NCBI RefSeq assembly: GCF_035987325.1
Contig: NZ_CP108488.1
Location: forward strand, 8,742,001 to 8,806,000
Reading direction: 5' to 3'
DNA from: Streptomyces sp. NBC_01244
GTDB lineage: Bacteria; Actinomycetota; Actinomycetes; Streptomycetales; Streptomycetaceae
Length of the DNA: 64,000 nt
Both the position numbers and the translations under genes were made by a program. Below are positions 52,249 through 59,094 of this stretch, piece after piece (position 1 is the first letter of the stretch; each line of letters opens with the position of its first letter). The notes beneath the pieces are model-generated. The model made no database searches. It worked only from the letters and a program-made list of their open reading frames with translations, and was not told the DNA's origin.

Positions 52249-53601
52249 TCAGGCGGGGACGCCGTCCTTGGCGCCCTCCGGCTGGGCCGGTACGGCCGGG
52301 GCCTGCCCGTGTCCGTCGTCGGTCAGCGTGCTCTCGTCGAACGGCAGCCGTCCCGCGAGGACTTCGGTGGCCCGGGCCCGGTCGAACTCCTTCGTCCAGG
52401 TACCGATCAGCACGGTCGCGATCGCGTTGCCCGCGAAGTTCGTCAGTGCCCTCGCCTCGCTCATGAACCGGTCGATGCCCACGATCAGGCCGACGCCGTC
52501 GACGAGTTCAGGCCGGTGCGACTGGAGTCCTCCGGCCAGCGTGGCGAGTCCCGCACCCGTGACCCCGGCCGCACCCTTCGAGGCCACGATCATGAACAGC
52601 AGCAGGGAGATCTGCTCGCCCAGCGCCAGGGGCTTGCCCATCGCCTCCGCGACGAAGAGCGAGGACATCGTCAGATAGATCGCGGTCCCGTCCAGGTTGA
52701 AGGAGTAGCCCGTCGGGACCGTGATGCCGACCACCGGCCGCGAGACGCCCACGTGTTCCATCTTCGCGATCAGCCGGGGCAGCGCCGACTCCGAGGAGGA
52801 CGTGGACAGGATCAGCAGGAACTCCCGGCCCAGGTAACGCAGCAGGGCGAAGACGCTGATCCCCGTACACAGCCGCAGCAGCGTGCCCAGGACCACGAAG
52901 ACGAAGAGCAGACAGGTCGTGTAGAAGCCGATCATGATCACCGCCAGGGACTTCAGCGCGTCCATTCCGGTCGCCCCGACCACCGCCGCGATCGCGCCGA
53001 AGGCACCCACCGGCGCCACCCACATGATCATCGCGAGCACCCGGAACACCAGCTTCTGCACGTGCCCGATCCCGCGCAGCACCGGTTCGCCCGCCGCGCC
53101 CATGGCCTGGAGCGCGAACCCGCACAGCAGCGCCACGAGCAGCGTCTGGAGCACCTCGCCCCCGGTGAAGGCCGACACCAGCGTGGTCGGGATGATCCCC
53201 AGCAGGAACTCCGGCGTGCTCTCGGCGCCGCCCGCCTTGGCCTGCGCCTCGCCCGCGCTGCGGGCCGCCTCGGTCAGGTGCAGCCCACTGCCGGGCTCCA
53301 GCAGGTTGCCCACGAGCAGCCCGATGGCCAGAGCGACCGTGGACATCACCATGAAGTAGCCGAGCGCCAGCCCGCCCACCGCGCCGACCTTGGCGGCCTT
53401 GCGCACCGAGCCGATGCCCAGCACGATCGTGCAGAAGATGACCGGCGAGATCATCATCTTGATGAGGTTGACGAATCCGGTGCCCAGCGGCTTGAGCTCC
53501 ACGGCGGTGCCGGGCGCGGCGAACCCGACGGCGATGCCGAGCAGCACCGCACCGATCACAGCGATGTACAGATAATGCGTCTTGTCGCGCCTGGCGGCCA
53601 C
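52249..53601 (-). CDS. dctA: C4-dicarboxylate:cation symporter
   Basis: A 450-residue dicarboxylate/amino-acid:cation symporter with eight helices and two re-entrant loops. Signatures are NLIKMMISPVIFCTIVLGIG, the serine-rich LILSTSSSESALPRLIAKME, and VPTGYSFNLDGTAIYLTMSS, all typical of DctA. It imports succinate, fumarate and malate with cations. The GTG start at 53601 follows AGGAGG with short spacing. It is divergent from a CitA/DcuS-type kinase, the expected inducer-sensing system. A Crp-like site lies between. Confidence 0.93.
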   Translation of the reverse strand: MAARRDKTHYLYIAVIGAVLLGIAVGFAAPGTAVELKPLGTGFVNLIKMMISPVIFCTIVLGIGSVRKAAKVGAVGGLALGYFMVMSTVALAIGLLVGNLLEPGSGLHLTEAARSAGEAQAKAGGAESTPEFLLGIIPTTLVSAFTGGEVLQTLLVALLCGFALQAMGAAGEPVLRGIGHVQKLVFRVLAMIMWVAPVGAFGAIAAVVGATGMDALKSLAVIMIGFYTTCLLFVFVVLGTLLRLCTGISVFALLRYLGREFLLILSTSSSESALPRLIAKMEHVGVSRPVVGITVPTGYSFNLDGTAIYLTMSSLFVAEAMGKPLALGEQISLLLFMIVASKGAAGVTGAGLATLAGGLQSHRPELVDGVGLIVGIDRFMSEARALTNFAGNAIATVLIGTWTKEFDRARATEVLAGRLPFDESTLTDDGHGQAPAVPAQPEGAKDGVPA

Positions 53602-53671
53602 GATGCCTCCTGGTAGTGCCCTTCGCCTCCCCGATGGCGAAGGCGTCCCGGGAGGACCATCGCCCGCCGCT

Positions 53672-53685
53672 GTGACCCCGGTCAC
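53672..53685. promoter_or_regulatory. Crp-like site between dctA and its two-component genes
   Basis: TGTGACCCCGGTCACC has perfect GTGACC/GGTCAC arms and fits both the Streptomyces consensus GTG-N6-GNCAC and the general CRP core TGTGA-N6-TCAC. It is symmetrical, 44 bp before the kinase start and 71 bp before the dctA start. A second dyad, CCTTCGCC-N8-GGCGAAGG at 53620-53643, may bind the response regulator. Confidence 0.55.
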
Positions 53686-53728
53686 CCTTGCGTTCATTGA
53701 GTTCACGCCCGGGTGCACACTGAGCGCC

Positions 53729-55417
53729 ATGTTCCGCTTTCCCCGGCCGCCGCGCAGCCTCGCCGGTCAGCTCTTCGCCATGCAGGTGGTGCTGGTCGCC
53801 GTGGTCGTCGCCGGTTGCGCCGTCTTCGCGTACGCGACCGCCCGCGACCAGGCCGAGGAGGCCGCCCGACGCCAGGCCGGGGCGGTGGCCCGCGCCGTCG
53901 CGGACTCCCCGTCGGTACGGGACGCGGCGCGCGAGGAAGCGCGGGAGGGCGCCCGGGAGCCGGACGCGCAGTCCGTCCCGGAGGCCCTACGGGGAGCCGG
54001 GCGCGGGGCCGAAGCCCCCAGCGGGCCCACCGCGGCCCTGCAGCCCTACGCGGAGCGGGTCCGCGTCGACGCGGGCGTGGACTTCGTGACGATCATGGCT
54101 CCGGACGGACGGCGCTGGACCCATCCCGACCCGATGCGCATCGGCGAACCCTTCCTCGGCAACACCGCCCCCGCCCTGCGGGGCGAGACCTTCAGCGAGA
54201 CCTACACCGGCACCCTCGGCCCTTCCCTCCGCGTGGTCACCCCGATCACCGACGACGGCCGGGTCATCGGCATGGTCGCCGCCGGCATCACCGTCCGCGC
54301 GGTCAGTGCCCGCCTCGCCGAGCGGCTCTCCGCCCTCGCCTGGGTGGCCGGCGGGGCCCTCACCCTGGGCGGGGCGGGAACCTACGTCGTCAATGCCCGG
54401 CTGCGCCGCCACACCCACGGGATGAACGCGGCCGAGCTGAGCCGGATGTACGACTACCACCAGGCCGCCCTGCACGGGGTCCGCGAAGGCCTGCTGATGC
54501 TCGACGGCCGGCGCCGGATCACCCTCGTCAACGACGCGGGCCGCGAACTCCTCGGCCTGCGCGGGGAGATCAAGGGCACCGGCGTCGCCGACCTCGGCCT
54601 GCCCGCCCCGCTCACCGGGGCACTGCTCGCCGACCGGCCCCGGGTGGACGAGGTCCACCTGACCGCGGACCGGGTGCTCGTGCTCAACAGCGCGCCCGTC
54701 GCCGGCGGCGGCCGCCGGGGCACCGTGATCACCCTGCGCGACCACACCGAACTGCTCTCGCTGACCGGGGAATTGGACCAGGAACGCGGATTCACCCGGG
54801 CGCTGCGCGCGCAGGCCCACGAGGCGGCCAACCGGCTGCACACCGTGGTCTCCCTCATCGAACTCGGCCGCAGCCGGGAAGCGGTGGACTTCGCCACCGC
54901 CGAACTGTCCCTCGCCCAGGCGCTGACCGACGAGGTGATCGCCGCCGTCGGCGAGCCCGTGCTCGTCGCCCTGCTGCTCGGCAAGGCCGCGCAGGCCCAC
55001 GAACGGGGGGTCGAGCTGGTCGTCACCCCGGACAGCGGAGCCATCGGCGCCGGGCCCGGCGGTCCGTCCGCCCGGGACCTCGTCACCGTGCTCGGGAACC
55101 TCGTGGACAACGCCGTCGACGCCCTCACCGGCGTGCCCGGCGGGCGGATCTCCGTCACCATCCGCCCCGACGGCCCGGCCGGACCCCACGGGCAGGGGGT
55201 GCTGATCGGCGTGGCCGACAACGGCCCCGGACTTCCCGAGGGCGCGGACGTGTTCCGGCGCGGCTGGTCGGGCAAGGGTGAGGGGCGGGGCCTGGGCCTC
55301 GCACTGGTGCGTCAGGTGGCCCACCGGCACGGCGGCAGCGCGGACGCCGACCAACTGCCGGGCGGCGGCGCACGGTTCACCGTACGGCTGCCGGTGCGCG
55401 GGGAGGCGGACGCATGA
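53729..55417 (+). CDS. CitA/DcuS-type sensor histidine kinase
   Basis: A 562-residue membrane sensor kinase. TM1 (SLAGQLFAMQVVLVAVVVAG) and TM2 (LSALAWVAGGALTLGGAGTY) flank an extracellular PAS-like domain ending GRVIGMVAAGITV. A cytoplasmic PAS domain (LLMLDGRRRITLVNDAGREL), the phospho-acceptor segment RAQAHEAANRLHTVVSLIEL and the ATP domain (NLVDNAVDAL, DNGPGL, GRGLGLALV) follow. Such kinases sense citrate or C4-dicarboxylates. The ATG overlaps no upstream gene; CACACT ends 7 nt before it. The response regulator ATG overlaps its stop. Confidence 0.93.
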   Translation: MFRFPRPPRSLAGQLFAMQVVLVAVVVAGCAVFAYATARDQAEEAARRQAGAVARAVADSPSVRDAAREEAREGAREPDAQSVPEALRGAGRGAEAPSGPTAALQPYAERVRVDAGVDFVTIMAPDGRRWTHPDPMRIGEPFLGNTAPALRGETFSETYTGTLGPSLRVVTPITDDGRVIGMVAAGITVRAVSARLAERLSALAWVAGGALTLGGAGTYVVNARLRRHTHGMNAAELSRMYDYHQAALHGVREGLLMLDGRRRITLVNDAGRELLGLRGEIKGTGVADLGLPAPLTGALLADRPRVDEVHLTADRVLVLNSAPVAGGGRRGTVITLRDHTELLSLTGELDQERGFTRALRAQAHEAANRLHTVVSLIELGRSREAVDFATAELSLAQALTDEVIAAVGEPVLVALLLGKAAQAHERGVELVVTPDSGAIGAGPGGPSARDLVTVLGNLVDNAVDALTGVPGGRISVTIRPDGPAGPHGQGVLIGVADNGPGLPEGADVFRRGWSGKGEGRGLGLALVRQVAHRHGGSADADQLPGGGARFTVRLPVRGEADA

Positions 55418-56133
55418 GCACGCCCGAGGTGCGGGTCCTCGTCGTCGAGGACGATCCGGTGGCCGCCGACGCGCACGCGCTGTACGTCGGGCGCGTGCCG
55501 GGCTTCACCGCCGTGGCGGTCGTCCACTCCCTCGCCGGGGCCACCCGCGTCCTGGAGCGGACCCGGATCGACCTGCTGCTGCTCGACCTGACCCTGCCCG
55601 ACGGCCACGGGCTGCGGTTCGCCCGCGGCCTGCGGGCCGCCGGCCACCCCGCCGACGTGATCGTGGTGACCTCGGCCCGGGACCTGGGGGTCGTCCGCGA
55701 GAGCGTCTCGCTCGGGGTGGTGCAGTACGTACTGAAGCCCTTCGCCTTCCCCACCCTGCGCGAACGGCTCCTGCGCTACGCCGAGTTCCGCGCGACGGCG
55801 GCGGGCGAGGCGGCCGGCCAGGACGATGTGGACCGTGCCATGGCGGCCCTGCGCTCACCCCGGCCGGCCGAACTCCCCAAGGGGATCGGCGGCCCGACCC
55901 TGGACCGGGTCGCCGCGCTGCTGCGGGCCGCCCCCGAGGGGCTGACCGCGGGCGGGACGGCCGAGGCGGCGGGGATCTCCCGGATCACCGCCCGCCGGTA
56001 CCTGGAGCACCTGGTGGACACGGGCCGAGCGGACCGCACCCCCCGGTACGGCCAGGTCGGCCGCCCCGAACTGCACTACCGCTGGCTGGCGGCTCCGGCC
56101 GGGGCCGCGGCCGGCTCGGTGTCGAAGGTGTAG
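55414..56133 (+). CDS. CitB/DcuR-type response regulator
   Basis: A 239-residue response regulator, coupled to the kinase by ATGA overlap. The receiver domain has acidic D13/D14, phosphorylated D58 (LLLLDLTLPDG) and K in YVLKPFAF. The output domain is the CitB-type winged HTH (TAGGTAEAAGISRITARRYL, EHLVDTGRADRTPRYGQVGR). It probably activates dctA when dicarboxylates are present. Its final 58 bp overlap the end of the convergent tyrosinase gene, so the last 19 codons are read on both strands. Confidence 0.92.
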   Translation: MSTPEVRVLVVEDDPVAADAHALYVGRVPGFTAVAVVHSLAGATRVLERTRIDLLLLDLTLPDGHGLRFARGLRAAGHPADVIVVTSARDLGVVRESVSLGVVQYVLKPFAFPTLRERLLRYAEFRATAAGEAAGQDDVDRAMAALRSPRPAELPKGIGGPTLDRVAALLRAAPEGLTAGGTAEAAGISRITARRYLEHLVDTGRADRTPRYGQVGRPELHYRWLAAPAGAAAGSVSKV

Positions 56134-56936
56134 AACTTCCGGTGGTCCAGCATGTCCGCCGGTGTCACGTCGTTCCACGGCCGCATGGTGTCATTGAGGT
56201 CCACGACGTTGGCGGTGCCGGCGGCGGGCAGGTACGCCGACTGCGGGTGCAGCGCCTGCCAGTCGGCCCACAGCTTGTCGATGAAGGCGTGGTGCATCCA
56301 GAACACCGGGTCGTTGGGGGAGACCCCGGTCGCCATCTGGCCGCCCACCCAGACGTGCACCCTGTTGTGCAGGTTGGCTCCGCGCCAGCCCTCCAGGTGG
56401 TTGCGGAAGCCGCCGGAGGAGCTGTTCCAGGGCGCCGCGTCGTAGACCGGCATCGCGAGGACGGAGTCCACCTCGGCCCTGGTGGGCAGCTGGGCCACGC
56501 CGGTGCCGAGCGCGCGCCGCAGGTAGGAGCGCCCGTCCACCCGTACGGCTATCTCCCACTTGCCCGCCGCGTACGCGAACGGTCCGTCGAGCACCTGCCC
56601 GTCCCGGGCCCGTCCGGTGCCGCCGAGGAAGTCGGCGGCCCAGAGCGAGGAGCGGGCGGTCCGGTCGGCCGTCCAGTCCCAGTACGGAAGGGCCACCGCC
56701 GGATCAACCGCCTGCAGCGCCGCCTCGAACTCCAGCAGAAACCGGCGGTGCCAGGGGAGGAAGGAGGGGGAGCGGTGGCCGACGCGGTCGCCCGAGTCGG
56801 TGTCGCTCATGATGAAGCCGTTGTGGGTGGTGACGAAGCGGTCGTAGCGGCCGGTGCGCTTCAGTTCGAGGAGCGCCGCGACGAAGGCGCGCTTCTCCTC
56901 GGAGGTCAGCGAGGCCTGGTTCTTGCGGATGGTCAT
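56076..56936 (-). CDS. melC2: Tyrosinase
   Basis: A 286-residue tyrosinase of the classic MelC2 type ([20 protein letters not shown]). All copper ligands are present: H38, H54, H63 (CuA) and H190, H194, H216 (Cu[25 protein letters not shown]). The C-terminal tail after FYTFDTE ([11 protein letters not shown]) is longer than in most homologues and overlaps the response-regulator gene. It oxidises tyrosine/DOPA for extracellular melanin and is exported with MelC1. ATG overlaps the melC1 stop (ATGA). Confidence 0.95.
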   Translation of the reverse strand: MTIRKNQASLTSEEKRAFVAALLELKRTGRYDRFVTTHNGFIMSDTDSGDRVGHRSPSFLPWHRRFLLEFEAALQAVDPAVALPYWDWTADRTARSSLWAADFLGGTGRARDGQVLDGPFAYAAGKWEIAVRVDGRSYLRRALGTGVAQLPTRAEVDSVLAMPVYDAAPWNSSSGGFRNHLEGWRGANLHNRVHVWVGGQMATGVSPNDPVFWMHHAFIDKLWADWQALHPQSAYLPAAGTANVVDLNDTMRPWNDVTPADMLDHRKFYTFDTEPAAAPAGAASQR

Positions 56937-57358
56937 CGCATGCCGCCCATCAGGACGAGGGAGGCGCCCTGGAGTTCGCGCACGGCGGCGCGGGCGAGCG
57001 GGAGCGGGCCGGAGAAGGTCTCGTAGTGGTTGACGACGCTGATCCAGCTGCCGTCGGCGTTCCGCATCACGTGCAGTTCGCGGCCGTCTATGAGGACGGT
57101 CGGCTGACCGGGGGACTGATGGCCGCCGTGGTGGCCGCCGTGGTCGCCTCCGCCGCCCGAGGCGGGGACTATTCGGATGCGGCGGCCCTGGTAGACCTCG
57201 TCGACGGTGCCCGCGGGGGTGGCGGGTGCGGCGGGGGTGGCCGGGGTGGCGGGACGGGACCGGGTGACGGCCGCGTGCGCGGTGGCGCCGGCGAGGCCGA
57301 GGACGCTGAGTGCGCCGGCAGTGGTGCCTAAGGCCTGACGGCGGGTGATCTTGTTCAT
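56933..57358 (-). CDS. melC1: Tyrosinase copper chaperone
   Basis: A 141-residue MelC1 protein with a Tat signal ([20 protein letters not shown]). The mature part begins with Pro/Ala/Thr repeats, then [15 protein letters not shown], a [14 protein letters not shown]is/Gly-rich insertion, and the conserved [20 protein letters not shown] core. The insertion is a plausible copper-binding loop and is missing from the other chaperone in this window. It is first in its operon, with weak ribosome-binding sequence. It loads copper into and exports MelC2. Confidence 0.92.
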   Translation of the reverse strand: MNKITRRQALGTTAGALSVLGLAGATAHAAVTRSRPATPATPAAPATPAGTVDEVYQGRRIRIVPASGGGGDHGGHHGGHQSPGQPTVLIDGRELHVMRNADGSWISVVNHYETFSGPLPLARAAVRELQGASLVLMGGMR

Positions 57359-57667
57359 GGCCCGAGAGGTATCAGGGCGCGGAGAACAGGGGACCGCTAT
57401 CCGGACATGCGCGGATAAGTTGCCCGTCGAACCAGTTGGATGATCTTCCCGTCCGGACCGGCTCCAGCGGCCCGGACGGGAAGACCTGTGTGAAAAAGCT
57501 TAACTGACGGGAAATCCTGCGGTCATACGAAGGGCGTATGGAAGGGATCACACCGCAGAGTAGGCCGGAAGCCGCAGCTGGAACCGACCCCTCCTGCTCC
57601 CGCCCCGAAGCAACCTGAAGACCGGTTTGGGGCGATCCGTCAGGTTCTGTCCCGTTATAGTCCCGAT
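57359..57667. other. 309-bp divergent promoter region of melC1 and gad
   Basis: No gene was seen. It holds a 13-bp-stem hairpin (57444-57484), a CATACG-N5-CGTATG dyad (57524-57540), and TATAGT ending 6 nt before the decarboxylase ATG. Confidence 0.6.
57444..57484. other. 13-bp perfect hairpin in a divergent promoter region
   Basis: Arms TCTTCCCGTCCGG (57444-57456) and CCGGACGGGAAGA (57472-57484) pair perfectly across a 15-nt loop. A terminator-like element is unexpected between two divergent genes; it may attenuate melC transcription or insulate the two promoters. Confidence 0.6.
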
Positions 57668-59059
57668 ATGGCTCTCCACGAGACGAAGGACCTGCGTGCC
57701 CGCGACGCCGAGACGGACGTGTTCGCGTCCGCCCTCAGCGGCGAGATCCTCCCCAAGTACCGGATGCCCGAAGACCACTCGCCCTCCGAGGTGGTTTACC
57801 AGCTCCTCCACAACGAGCTGCTCCTCGACGGCAACGCCGCCCAGAACCTGGCCACTTTCTGCACCACCTGGTCGGACGACGGGGTCCACCGGCTGATGAA
57901 CGAGTGCCTCGACAAGAACATGATCGACAAGGACGAGTACCCGCAGACGGCCGAGATCGAGGCCCGCTGCGTCAACATCCTGGCCGATCTGTGGAACGCC
58001 CCCGCCGGCACCACCGGCACCGGCTGCTCCACCACCGGATCCAGCGAGGCGGCCATGCTCGGCGGCCTCGCCCTCAAGTGGCGCTGGCGCGAGCGCCGCC
58101 GTGCCGCCGGACTGCCCACCGACAGGCCCAACCTGGTGTGCGGGCCGGTGCAGGTCTGCTGGGAGAAGTTCGCCCGGTACTTCGACGTCGAGCTCCGCCA
58201 GGTCCCGCTGGAGCCCGGCGCCACCGGCCTGCGCCCCGGGCAGCTCGCCGCCCACGTCGACGAGAACACCATCGGCGTCGTCGCCATCCTCGGCGTCACC
58301 TACACCTGCGTCTACGAGCCCGTCGCCGAGATCGCCGCCGAACTCGACCGGATCCAGGCCGAGCACGGCTGGGACGTCCCGATCCACGTGGACGCCGCCA
58401 GCGGCGGCTTCGTGGCCCCCTTCCTCCACCCCGACGTGGTCTGGGACTTCCGGCTGCCGCGCGTGGCCTCCGTCAACACCTCCGGCCACAAATACGGCCT
58501 CGCCCCCCTCGGCGTCGGCTGGATCGTCTGGCGCACCGCCGATCTGCTCCCGGCCGACCTCGTCTTCTCCGTGGACTACCTCGGCGGGGACATGCCCACC
58601 TTCGCCCTCAACTTCTCCCGGCCGGGCGGCGAGATCATCGCCCAGTACTACCTGTTCCTGCGCCTGGGACGGGGCGGCTACCGCCGGGTCCAGCAGGCCT
58701 GCGCCGACACCGCCCAGTACCTGGCCCGCGAGATCGAGACCGTCGGCCCCTTCACCCTGCTCTACGACGGCCAGGGCGCGCTGCCCGCCGTCTCCTACCG
58801 GCTCACCGATCCGCAGGGCGCCGGCTTCACCCTCTACGACCTCTCCGACCGGCTGCGGATGCGCGGCTGGCAGGTGCCCTCGTACCCGCTGCCCGCCGAG
58901 CGCGACGACACGGTCATCCAACGGGTCCTGATCCGGCACGGGGTGACCCGGGACCAGATCGCGCTGCTCGTCTCCGACCTGCGGGGCGCCGTGGAACACC
59001 TGATCGCGCACCCGCAGCCCGTGCCCGCGGCCCCGCCCCGGTCCGGCTTCCACCACTGA
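57668..59059 (+). CDS. gadB: Glutamate decarboxylase
   Basis: A 463-residue PLP enzyme converting glutamate to GABA with proton uptake. The PLP-binding lysine is K275 (SVNTSGHKYGLAPLG); GTTGTGCSTTGSSEAAMLGG holds the phosphate/ring site and HVDAASGGFVAPF the aspartate contacting the pyridine nitrogen. The length equals E. coli GadB. No antiporter gene is adjacent, so it may serve GABA catabolism or acid stress. TATAGT ends 6 nt before the ATG, a leaderless-type promoter. The gene converges with a helicase. Confidence 0.95.
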   Translation: MALHETKDLRARDAETDVFASALSGEILPKYRMPEDHSPSEVVYQLLHNELLLDGNAAQNLATFCTTWSDDGVHRLMNECLDKNMIDKDEYPQTAEIEARCVNILADLWNAPAGTTGTGCSTTGSSEAAMLGGLALKWRWRERRRAAGLPTDRPNLVCGPVQVCWEKFARYFDVELRQVPLEPGATGLRPGQLAAHVDENTIGVVAILGVTYTCVYEPVAEIAAELDRIQAEHGWDVPIHVDAASGGFVAPFLHPDVVWDFRLPRVASVNTSGHKYGLAPLGVGWIVWRTADLLPADLVFSVDYLGGDMPTFALNFSRPGGEIIAQYYLFLRLGRGGYRRVQQACADTAQYLAREIETVGPFTLLYDGQGALPAVSYRLTDPQGAGFTLYDLSDRLRMRGWQVPSYPLPAERDDTVIQRVLIRHGVTRDQIALLVSDLRGAVEHLIAHPQPVPAAPPRSGFHH

Positions 59060-59094
59060 CCGCGCGTCCGGGCCCGCACCGCCGGGCCCAGCGC

